64,000 nucleotides of DNA, taken from the NCBI RefSeq assembly GCF_042682565.1, contig NZ_JBHUIC010000004.1; one strand, given 5' to 3'. Source of the stretch: Pistricoccus aurantiacus. Lineage in GTDB: Bacteria; Pseudomonadota; Gammaproteobacteria; Pseudomonadales; Halomonadaceae. Shown piece after piece: positions 50,743 to 58,424 of this stretch. Position numbers and translations under genes: made by a program. Numbering within the stretch: position 1 is the stretch's first letter; each line of letters opens with the position of its first letter. The notes beneath the pieces were generated by a model. It did no database searches and was not told the DNA's origin. It worked only from the letters and a program-made list of their open reading frames with translations.

Positions 50743-52674
50743 ATGTCTCACGCTGCTCGGCGGCGCGATCAGCGCGCCATCATTGGCCTGAATTCGCTAT
50801 CGATCCTGCCTGGAACCTCATCGGACCGGCGCGGCATGCTTTTTCTGGCGAGTCTCCTGCTGGCGTATCTTGTGCTTTGTGGATCGAGCCGCGACGCCTT
50901 CGCCGAGGAAGAATCGGGGGGAACCGTGTCCACGGTACAGGGCTTGGCGTTGTACGGCGAGCCGGCGCTGAGCGAGGATTTCACGCATTTCCCCTACGTC
51001 AATCCGCAGGCACCCAAGGGCGGCAGCCTGGCTCGCGCCGCCATCGGCAGTTTCGATTCCACCAATCCCTTCATCATTCGCGGTACGCCGGCAACCGGCT
51101 TGACGCAAATCTACGACACCCTGATGGAAACCAACCCGGACGAGCCCTTTTCCCAGTATGGGCTTCTCGCCGAGGGCGTTCGCCTGGATCCGAAACGGCG
51201 CTGGATGGAATTCGACCTGAATCCCGAGGCGCGCTTCCACGATGGCAAGCCGGTCACCGCCCAGGACGTGGTGTTCAGTTTCGAGATCCTGCGGGACAAG
51301 GGCCAGCCCTTCTACGCCGCCTACTACGCGGACGTCGCCGCGGTCAAGGCGCTGAACAAGAAGACGGTGCGTTTCGAATTCGCCGAATCCAACTCCCGGG
51401 AACTGCCGCTGATCCTCGGCCAGCTGCCGATTCTGTCCAGGCATTACTGGCAGGAGCGGGATTTCAGCGCCACCACCCTGGACAAGCTCCTGGGCAGCGG
51501 CCCTTATCGCATTGCCGAGGTACAGCCCGGGCGGCGTATCGTCTATCAGCGGGTCGAGGATTACTGGGGCAAGGATCTGCCGGTCAAGCAGGGACGCCAC
51601 AACATCGATCGGTTGATCTTCGATTACTATCGAGATCAGACCGTGGCCCTGGAAGCCTTCAAGGCCGGCAACCTGGATTTTCGCCTGGAGACCAGCGCCC
51701 GCCAATGGGCCACCGCCTACGACTTCCCCGCCGCGAAGGAGGGCTTCGTCAAGAAGCTCGAGGTGCCGGACGGTCAGCCCGCTGGCATGCAGGCCTACGT
51801 CATCAACCTGCGTCGCGACAAGTTCCAGGATGTGCGAGTCCGCGAAGCCTTGAACCTGGCTTTCGACTTCCCCTGGCTCAACAAGAAGCTCTTCTACGAC
51901 GCCTACGAGCGCACCCATAGCTTCTTCGAGAACTCCGAGATGGCCGCCCAAGGCCTGCCCTCCGAAGCAGAATTGGAACTGCTCGAACCCTACCGCGACC
52001 AGTTGCCGGAGCGCGTCTTTACTGAGCCACTGCCCATCGAGCACCCGGAGGAACTGCGTCCGCGCCTGGCGGAAGCGCTGAACCTGCTGCAGGAAGCAGG
52101 CTATGTGGTGCGCAACGGCAAGATGGTCAATACCGAAACAGGCAAGCCCCTGAGCCTGGAAGTGCTGCTTTACGATACCCAGTTCGAACGGGTGGTGCAG
52201 CCGCTGCTGCGCAACCTTTCGCGCCTGGGCATCGACGGCAAGATTCGCGTGGTGGACGTCAATCAGTATCTCAACCGCCTGCGCAAGTTCGATTTCGACA
52301 TGATCGTCGGCGGTTTTCCCCAGTCCAACAATCCGGGCAACGAGCAGCGGGAATTCTGGACCAGCGCCTACGCTCACCAGCCCCAGAGCCGCAATCTGAT
52401 CGGCCTGGAGAATCCGGTGGTGGACGAACTGGTGGAAAAGCTCATCCGTGCGGACAGTCGTGAGGAACTGGACACCGCTGCGCACGCTCTGGACCGGGTG
52501 CTGCGCCACGGCTTTTACGTGATTCCCCAGTGGCATCTGGCGGCGACTCGCATCGCCCTGTGGGATCTCTACGGCTATCCCCAGCCGCATCCGGAGTACA
52601 ATCTGGATCTCGAGGCCTGGTGGGTCGATCCCGAGCGGGCCAAGGAAATTCGCCCGCGCCAGCGCGGCGATTGA
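50743..52674 (+). CDS. yejA: Peptide ABC transporter, substrate-binding protein YejA
   Basis: A 643-residue periplasmic binding protein of the family 5 peptide type. An N-terminal signal (hydrophobic stretch about residues 32-50) is followed by ALYGEPALSEDFTHFPYVNPQAPKGG, the YejA/peptide-binding opening, and WMEFDLNPEARFHDGKPVTAQDVVFSFE. The first 30 residues before the signal core are longer than usual; an internal Met at residue 32 is an alternative start. It feeds the YejBEF transporter, which imports peptides including microcin C-type compounds. It is the first of four genes in one direction. Confidence 0.9.
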   Translation: MSHAARRRDQRAIIGLNSLSILPGTSSDRRGMLFLASLLLAYLVLCGSSRDAFAEEESGGTVSTVQGLALYGEPALSEDFTHFPYVNPQAPKGGSLARAAIGSFDSTNPFIIRGTPATGLTQIYDTLMETNPDEPFSQYGLLAEGVRLDPKRRWMEFDLNPEARFHDGKPVTAQDVVFSFEILRDKGQPFYAAYYADVAAVKALNKKTVRFEFAESNSRELPLILGQLPILSRHYWQERDFSATTLDKLLGSGPYRIAEVQPGRRIVYQRVEDYWGKDLPVKQGRHNIDRLIFDYYRDQTVALEAFKAGNLDFRLETSARQWATAYDFPAAKEGFVKKLEVPDGQPAGMQAYVINLRRDKFQDVRVREALNLAFDFPWLNKKLFYDAYERTHSFFENSEMAAQGLPSEAELELLEPYRDQLPERVFTEPLPIEHPEELRPRLAEALNLLQEAGYVVRNGKMVNTETGKPLSLEVLLYDTQFERVVQPLLRNLSRLGIDGKIRVVDVNQYLNRLRKFDFDMIVGGFPQSNNPGNEQREFWTSAYAHQPQSRNLIGLENPVVDELVEKLIRADSREELDTAAHALDRVLRHGFYVIPQWHLAATRIALWDLYGYPQPHPEYNLDLEAWWVDPERAKEIRPRQRGD

Positions 52675-52739
52675 CCGGCAGCGCTTTTACCGATCTTCGT
52701 ATCCGCGGGTACGTCGTCTAGCCGTTGAAGGGAGCTTGT

Positions 52740-53810
52740 GTGGCCGCCTACGTTCTGCGTCGCCTGTTGCTGATGATACCTACGCTACTGGGCATCATGC
52801 TGCTCAATTTCATCATCGTGCAGGCCGCTCCAGGCGGGCCCATCGATCAGATGCTGGCACGTTTTCAGGGCATGGACAGCGGCGCCAGCACCCGCCTGGA
52901 TGGCGGCGGTGGCGATCGCGTTCAGGGAGAATCCCGCGGGTCGCGTGGCGTTGAAGAACGTTTCATCGCCCAGCTCGAGACCCAGTTCGGTTTCGACAAG
53001 CCCCCTCACGAGCGCTTCCTGGAAATGGTCAAGGATTACGCCACCTTCGATTTCGGCAAGAGCTTCTTTCGCGACCGCCCGGTGGTGGACCTGATGATCG
53101 AGCGTCTGCCGGTGTCGATTTCCCTGGGGCTCTGGACCACCCTGCTGGTCTACCTGATCTCGATTCCGCTGGGCATACGCAAGGCGCTGCGCCACGGGTC
53201 GCCTTTCGATGTCTGGACCTCGGGGCTGGTGATCGTCGGCTACGCGATCCCAGGGTTTCTGTTCGCCATCCTGCTGATCGTGGTATTTGCCGGCGGCAGC
53301 TATTTCGACGTCTTCCCCCTGCGCGGACTGACCTCACCGAATTTCAGCGAGCTTTCCGCCTGGGGCAAGGTCACGGACTACTTCTGGCATATCACCCTTC
53401 CCGTGCTGGCGCTTTCCATCGGCAGTTTCGCTACCCTGACCATGCTGACCAAGAACAGCTTTCTCGACGAGATCCACAAGCAGTACGTGCTGACCGCCCG
53501 GGCCAAGGGGGCCAGCGATCAAAGGGTGCTGTACGGCCACGTGTTTCGCAACGCCATGCTGATCATCATCGCCGGGCTGCCATCCGCGCTGATCGGCATC
53601 TTCTTCACCGGATCGCTGCTGATCGAGGTGATCTTTTCTCTGGACGGACTTGGTCTCTTGGGATTCGAGGCGGTGATGCAGCGAGACTATCCGATCATCT
53701 TCGGCACCCTGTACCTGTATACCCTGATCGGGTTGATCCTGAAGCTGATATCGGATCTGACCTACGTGTGGGTGGATCCGCGTATCGACTTCGCGACCCG
53801 GGAGGCCTGA
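52740..53810 (+). CDS. yejB: Peptide ABC transporter permease YejB
   Basis: A 356-residue permease with the N-terminal AAYVLRRLLLMIPTLLGIMLLNF segment and a periplasmic loop rich in Gly/Arg. Five further membrane segments include the EAA loop (YVLTARAKGASDQRVLYGHVFRNAM, about residues 255-280). The start is GTG at 52740: AAGGGAG lies 5 bases upstream and no ATG fits. It pairs with YejE to form the membrane channel. Confidence 0.93.
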   Translation: MAAYVLRRLLLMIPTLLGIMLLNFIIVQAAPGGPIDQMLARFQGMDSGASTRLDGGGGDRVQGESRGSRGVEERFIAQLETQFGFDKPPHERFLEMVKDYATFDFGKSFFRDRPVVDLMIERLPVSISLGLWTTLLVYLISIPLGIRKALRHGSPFDVWTSGLVIVGYAIPGFLFAILLIVVFAGGSYFDVFPLRGLTSPNFSELSAWGKVTDYFWHITLPVLALSIGSFATLTMLTKNSFLDEIHKQYVLTARAKGASDQRVLYGHVFRNAMLIIIAGLPSALIGIFFTGSLLIEVIFSLDGLGLLGFEAVMQRDYPIIFGTLYLYTLIGLILKLISDLTYVWVDPRIDFATREA

Positions 53811-53813
53811 TTG

Positions 53814-54941
53814 ATGCTGTCTCGTCTCGTTTCAGGGTTTTCACCGATCACTCGCCGTCGCCTGAAAATCTTTCATGACAATCGCCGGGCCTGGTGGTCG
53901 CTGTGGGTGTTTCTGGTGCTGTTCGTGCTCAGCCTGGGAGCGGAGCTGATCGCCAACGACAAGCCGCTGGTGATGCGCTATCAAGGGCAGTGGTACGCGC
54001 CGCTATTCATCGATTATCCGGAGACTACCTTCGGCGGTTTCCTGCCGACGAGCACGGACTATCGCGACCCTTACGTTCGAGAGGAAATCGAAGCCGAGGG
54101 CTGGATGCTCTGGCCTTTGATCCCCTATGGCTATCAGACCCTGGACATGAGCCTGGATAGCCCCGCCCCTTCCGCGCCGGATCCGCATCACTGGCTCGGA
54201 ACCGACGATCAGGGCCGTGACGTGCTGGCCCGGGTCATCTACGGCTTTCGCCTGAGCGTGGTATTCGCTCTGGTATTGACCATCGGCTCGCTGATGCTTG
54301 GGGTGCTGTTCGGCGGCGTTCAGGGCTATTTCGGCGGCAAGACGGACCTGATCGGCCAGCGGCTCAGCGAAATCTGGTCCGGACTGCCGGTGCTGTTCCT
54401 GCTGATCATCCTGGCAAGCCTGGTTCAGCCCAATCTGTGGTGGCTTCTGGGCATCATGCTGCTGTTTTCCTGGCTGGGACTGGTGGACGTGGTGCGGGCG
54501 GAATTCCTGCGCGCCCGCAACCTGGAATATGTGCGCGCCGCCAAGGCGCTGGGGCTGCCGTCGCGGCTGATCATGTGGCGCCATGTGCTGCCCAACGCCA
54601 TGGTCGCCACCCTGACATTCATTCCTTTCCTGTTCACCGGCGCCATCACCACCCTGACCGCGCTGGACTTCCTCGGTTTCGGCCTGCCGCCGGGCTCGCC
54701 TTCTCTCGGCGAACTGGTCGCCCAGGGCAAGAACAACCTTCAGGCACCTTGGCTCGGCATTACCGCCTTCATCAGCCTGTCGCTAATGCTGTCGCTTCTC
54801 GTCTTTATCGGCGAAGGACTCCGAGACGCCTTCGATCCGCGTCATATTCACGCCGCCGCCCGGGAAAGCGTTCCGGAACCCACCGCCATTCAAGTCACCA
54901 CCCAAGTCGACGAGACAAGGAAGCCCGACCATGTGCGCTGA
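53814..54941 (+). CDS. yejE: Peptide ABC transporter permease YejE
   Basis: A 375-residue permease. The first membrane segment lies near residues 27-46 and a periplasmic loop of about 95 residues follows, containing HHWLGTDDQGRDVLARVIYG, the OppC-type motif. The EAA loop reads YVRAAKALGLPSRLIMWRHVLPNAM. GGGAGG precedes the start by about 8 bases; a TTG one codon earlier is possible. Its last codons overlap the start of yejF by 11 bases. Confidence 0.93.
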   Translation: MLSRLVSGFSPITRRRLKIFHDNRRAWWSLWVFLVLFVLSLGAELIANDKPLVMRYQGQWYAPLFIDYPETTFGGFLPTSTDYRDPYVREEIEAEGWMLWPLIPYGYQTLDMSLDSPAPSAPDPHHWLGTDDQGRDVLARVIYGFRLSVVFALVLTIGSLMLGVLFGGVQGYFGGKTDLIGQRLSEIWSGLPVLFLLIILASLVQPNLWWLLGIMLLFSWLGLVDVVRAEFLRARNLEYVRAAKALGLPSRLIMWRHVLPNAMVATLTFIPFLFTGAITTLTALDFLGFGLPPGSPSLGELVAQGKNNLQAPWLGITAFISLSLMLSLLVFIGEGLRDAFDPRHIHAAARESVPEPTAIQVTTQVDETRKPDHVR

Positions 54942-56535
54942 TTTCGTGCTGCGCCTCGAGCAGCTGAGCGTGGCCTTCGACGGCAAGCCGGTGGTCGAGA
55001 ACCTCGATCTCGCCGTTCGCCCCGGCGAAACCCTGGCGCTGGTGGGAGAATCCGGCTCGGGAAAATCCGTGACTGCCCTGGGCGCCATGAATCTGCTGCC
55101 TCGCAACGCCCGGGTCAGCGGCAGGCGGTATCTGGAAGACACGGATCTCGCCGCGCTCAGGCCGCGGGATTGGCAGGGGCTGCTGGGCAGTCAGGTGGGT
55201 TTCATCTTTCAGGAACCCATGACCTCGCTCAATCCGCTGCATACGGTGGCCAAGCAGATCATGGAAACCCTGCGCCTGCATCAAGGACTCCGAGGGCGAG
55301 CGGCACGCGCTCGTGCACGGGAGCTTCTCGAGCAGGTCAAGCTACCCCGGCCAGACGAATTGCTTGATGCCTGGCCGCACCAGCTTTCCGGGGGGCAGCG
55401 CCAGCGAGTGATGATCGCCATGGCCATTGCCAACAATCCCCGACTGCTGATCGCCGATGAACCCACCACCGCGCTGGATGTTACCGTGCAGCAGGACGTT
55501 CTCGCGCTGCTGGCGGAGCTGCGGGACCGCCACCGCATGGGCATGCTGCTGATCACCCACGATCTCAACCTGGTGCGTCGCCATGCGGATCGGGTCTGCG
55601 TGCTGTATCGCGGTCGGGAACAGGAAACCGGCCCGGTGGATCAAGTTTTCGAAGCGCCGCAAAGCAATTACACGCGGGCTCTGCTGGGAGCGGAGCCCGA
55701 GGGCCAGCCTTTGCCGTTGACCCGGGAAGAGACGCTGCTGGAAACCCGGGCGCTCAGCGTAGTGTTTCAGCGCCCCAAGAAACTGTTTGCCAAACGGCCC
55801 CCGCCCTTCGAAGCGCTGGCGCCGCTATCGATACGCCTCGCCCGAGGCGAAACCCTGGGCATCGTCGGCGAATCCGGCTCCGGCAAGACCACCCTGGCCC
55901 TGGCGGCGCTGCGCCTGATGGAAAGCCGCGGTGAAATCGTCTTCGACGGCGAACATCTGGAGCGCCTGAGCGGCAACGCGCTGCGGCGCCAGCGGCGGCG
56001 CTTCCAGATCGTCTTCCAGGATCCCTACGGCTCGCTTTCCCCACGCCTGCCGGTATCCCGGATCATCAGCGAAGGGTTGCGATTTCATCAACCCCAGCTC
56101 GATGATCCCACTGTCGAACAGCGCGTGCAGACGACGCTCGAAGAGGTCGGGCTCCCAGCGGACTGCGCCTCCCGCTTTCCGCATGAGTTTTCCGGGGGGC
56201 AGCGCCAGCGCATCGCCATCGCCCGGGCGATCATTCTCGAGCCGGAACTGCTGGTGCTGGACGAGCCGACTTCCGCTCTGGATCGTACGGTGCAGAAACA
56301 GCTTGTGGAACTGCTCAGGACGCTTCAAGGCCGGCGCAATCTGAGCTATCTGTTCATCAGTCATGATCTGGCGGTGGTACGCGCCATGGCACATCGCGTA
56401 CTGGTACTAAAGGATGGGCAGCTTGTCGAACAGGGTTCGAGCCAGCAAATACTCAGTGAACCAGAAAACGACTACACTAAAGCCTTACTCGCTGCCGCCA
56501 ACTTAAAATCATTTAGTATGAGTAGTATAAGGTGA
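54931..56535 (+). CDS. yejF: Peptide ABC transporter ATP-binding protein YejF (duplicated ATPase)
   Basis: A 534-residue protein with two fused ABC ATPase domains. The first has Walker A GESGSGKSV (about residue 36) and signature LSGGQRQRVMIAMA. The second has GESGSGKTT (about 315) and FSGGQRQRIAIARAI. Walker B motifs LLIADEPTTALD and LLVLDEPTSALD are intact. Such fusions (YejF/GsiA type) supply both ATPase sites to the YejB-YejE pair. It is the last gene of the yejABEF operon. Confidence 0.94.
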   Translation: MCADFVLRLEQLSVAFDGKPVVENLDLAVRPGETLALVGESGSGKSVTALGAMNLLPRNARVSGRRYLEDTDLAALRPRDWQGLLGSQVGFIFQEPMTSLNPLHTVAKQIMETLRLHQGLRGRAARARARELLEQVKLPRPDELLDAWPHQLSGGQRQRVMIAMAIANNPRLLIADEPTTALDVTVQQDVLALLAELRDRHRMGMLLITHDLNLVRRHADRVCVLYRGREQETGPVDQVFEAPQSNYTRALLGAEPEGQPLPLTREETLLETRALSVVFQRPKKLFAKRPPPFEALAPLSIRLARGETLGIVGESGSGKTTLALAALRLMESRGEIVFDGEHLERLSGNALRRQRRRFQIVFQDPYGSLSPRLPVSRIISEGLRFHQPQLDDPTVEQRVQTTLEEVGLPADCASRFPHEFSGGQRQRIAIARAIILEPELLVLDEPTSALDRTVQKQLVELLRTLQGRRNLSYLFISHDLAVVRAMAHRVLVLKDGQLVEQGSSQQILSEPENDYTKALLAAANLKSFSMSSIR

Positions 56536-56632
56536 AATACAGCGTCACAAAAGGATACAATTAATCTTGCATATCAGCTTTACCCCCCATACCCTTGATC
56601 CAATTGAAATCTATATTAATGGAGGCTTTTCC

Positions 56633-56932
56633 ATGTCAAAGCCGAACATCACGTTGAAAACTCTATTCGCCGGTCTGAGCATCGCCGGACTGCTTGTTGC
56701 CCCCCTGGCATCGGCCCAGGATCCCGCTTCCGGTGTTAGCGGACTAAGCGCCGGCGGCGCCGCCGGTTCCAGCGCTGCAAGTCTGTCAACTGCTGCTGTC
56801 GCGGGCACCACCGCAGCCGGTCTGGCCGCCGCTGGCGCCGTAGCGCAAGCACTGGGCAGCGACGACAGTTCCAGTGGCACTTCCGGTACATCCGGCACCA
56901 CGGGTACCACTGGCACCACAGGCACGCGCTGA
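56633..56932 (+). CDS. yjbE: YjbE/GfcA-like small secreted low-complexity protein
   Basis: A 99-residue protein with a signal peptide (about residues 1-29, ending ASAQ). The Ala/Gly/Ser-rich middle ends in a Ser/Gly/Thr tail (GTSGTSGTTGTTGTTGTR). The low-complexity make-up and its place as first gene before yjbFGH match YjbE/GfcA, whose function is unknown. The start at 56633 has GGAGG upstream and gives a clean signal peptide; the frame runs further up without a plausible start. Its stop overlaps the yjbF ATG by one base. Confidence 0.75.
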   Translation: MSKPNITLKTLFAGLSIAGLLVAPLASAQDPASGVSGLSAGGAAGSSAASLSTAAVAGTTAAGLAAAGAVAQALGSDDSSSGTSGTSGTTGTTGTTGTR

Positions 56933-57582
56933 TGGCCAGGGGTCACGGCATCATCTCACGAGGCCGCTCTTTAGCGGTCTTGTCATGTTTGACCCTGGGA
57001 CTGCTGGGGTGCTCCTCGGCGGGCTATTCTCCCTTGGGCAACTCCTTCACCTCACTCATACCGGATCGAGACGCGATTGCCACCACTGCGGAATCATTAC
57101 CCTATGCCTCCGTCGCCGCGCACATGGACGGCAACGACGCCTTGATGATCATGGCGCATCAGGTGGGTGAGGATACGTTCTGGCAGGCCAGGGATCGGGC
57201 GACGCTGCAATTACAGGCCGGCCTGCCCTATCGCACCGCGGGCTTCGACAACGAGTTACTCAAGCTGGATTATCCGCCGATCGGATCGGCAGCTCCGAAG
57301 GAGCGCCTTCCCGTAGTCGTGGATTGGCAGGATGCCGAGGGCAACGAGCATCACCTGACCGGCTGGGTGCAACGGCAATGCCAGCCGGAACCCCAGGTTG
57401 AACTGCCGTTGACGACGCTGGATCTGGAGCGCTGCGAGGACAAGGTGGTCTGGAGCAATGGCCAGACCAGCCGTAATACCCTGTGGTATCGCCCACAGGA
57501 TCAGCGCGTCTGGGCGGGCAGCATCGAACCCTGGCCGGATGCCAGGCGTATCGGCTGGCAGGTCGCCAGACCCTGGTGGTAA
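56932..57582 (+). CDS. yjbF: YjbF/GfcB family lipoprotein
   Basis: A 216-residue lipoprotein (LTLGLLGCSSAG, acylated Cys27) of the YjbF family, involved in secretion of an exopolysaccharide of unknown structure. The domain includes LPYASVAAHMDGNDALMIMAH and a C-terminal Trp-rich segment ending RPWW. The stop codon and the two Trp codons are part of a 15-bp tandem duplication that places a second Trp-Trp-stop just downstream. It is coupled to yjbE by a one-base overlap. Confidence 0.85.
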   Translation: MARGHGIISRGRSLAVLSCLTLGLLGCSSAGYSPLGNSFTSLIPDRDAIATTAESLPYASVAAHMDGNDALMIMAHQVGEDTFWQARDRATLQLQAGLPYRTAGFDNELLKLDYPPIGSAAPKERLPVVVDWQDAEGNEHHLTGWVQRQCQPEPQVELPLTTLDLERCEDKVVWSNGQTSRNTLWYRPQDQRVWAGSIEPWPDARRIGWQVARPWW

Positions 57583-57602
57583 TAAAACTGGTGGTAATAA
57601 AA
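57573..57602. repeat. 15-bp tandem duplication across the yjbF stop codon
   Basis: The unit ctggtggtaataaaa is present twice (57573-57587 and 57588-57602) without mismatch. The first copy encodes the C-terminal Trp-Trp-stop of YjbF. The second repeats it in frame after the stop. Confidence 0.92.
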
Positions 57603-57647
57603 CCAGCAGTGACAAGAAAAGCGCTAATATGAACAAGAGTTTTCACC

Positions 57648-58424
57648 ATGTTCTCAGCAAGGATCACCGGTTACGCATTACCCCTGTGCGCGCTACTGCT
57701 TGGTAGCATGATCGCACTGGATACCCATGCCGCCGACAACGACAGCGCGACGCTCCAAAGCCGACCTACCTTGACGGACGCCTGGCTGGCCATGGATCGC
57801 CTGCCTCAAGGCCGAGCGTATTACCTGCTCGAGACAGATCAGGAGCGCCTGGAGCAGCAAGGTCGCCAGCTACGCCATGAACTGGCGGAATTGATCGGAA
57901 AGGCTGGCCAAGCCGGTCAGAATCGGCGCTGGCAAGGACTGGTGCAATGGCAGCTCAAGCTCAACCAGCCCGCCACCCTGCGCACCCTGGCAAGCGCGGA
58001 TCTGGCCTCACTGCTGGAAAATCCGCGTAGCGCGCCGTTTCTTGACACCCTAGCCAGCTACGGCGCCTGCACCCCGGCAGACTGGATCGACGTCTGGACG
58101 CCCAACGGCGTGATCCGGCTCGATTGGCAGGAAGGCAGTCGACTGGCCAATACCCTGGACCGTCTGCCTAAAGACGCTTATCGCGGCGCGGATACCGCTA
58201 CCGTGGTCACCCCCAGGGGAAGTACCTATCAACGGGGTGTCGCCGCCTGGAACCTGCAGGACGTCGCCTTGGCGCCGGGTAGTCGAATCGTGTTTTCTCT
58301 TCCGTCGGACAATGTCTCCGCCCGCTGGGTCAACAAGAACCTGCCGAAATATCTGGCCGCGCGTATGCCTGGTAATGACTGTACGCGCGACTCAATGAAA
58401 CCAGACGACGTGAGCGCCCCATGA
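57648..58424 (+). CDS. yjbG: YjbG/GfcC family periplasmic capsule/exopolysaccharide protein
   Basis: A 258-residue periplasmic protein with a signal peptide ending DTHAA (about residue 29). It contains RLPQGRAYYLLETDQERLEQQGRQLRHELAELI. The C-terminal ubiquitin-like beta-grasp region around VVTPRGSTYQRGVAAWNLQDVALAPGSRIVFSLP resembles GfcC/SLBB-like domains. It is thought to help polysaccharide export. The ribosome site is weak. It overlaps yjbH by four bases (ATGA). Confidence 0.82.
   Translation: MFSARITGYALPLCALLLGSMIALDTHAADNDSATLQSRPTLTDAWLAMDRLPQGRAYYLLETDQERLEQQGRQLRHELAELIGKAGQAGQNRRWQGLVQWQLKLNQPATLRTLASADLASLLENPRSAPFLDTLASYGACTPADWIDVWTPNGVIRLDWQEGSRLANTLDRLPKDAYRGADTATVVTPRGSTYQRGVAAWNLQDVALAPGSRIVFSLPSDNVSARWVNKNLPKYLAARMPGNDCTRDSMKPDDVSAP

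Noticed and set aside
50818..52590. A 590-codon open frame on the strand opposite yejA
   Set aside because: It lies wholly within a well-supported gene and arises from high-G+C codon bias. The predicted protein resembles no family I know. Similar long antisense frames over cvrA, prpE, yjbH, fdhA and the acetyltransferase gene were dropped for the same reason.
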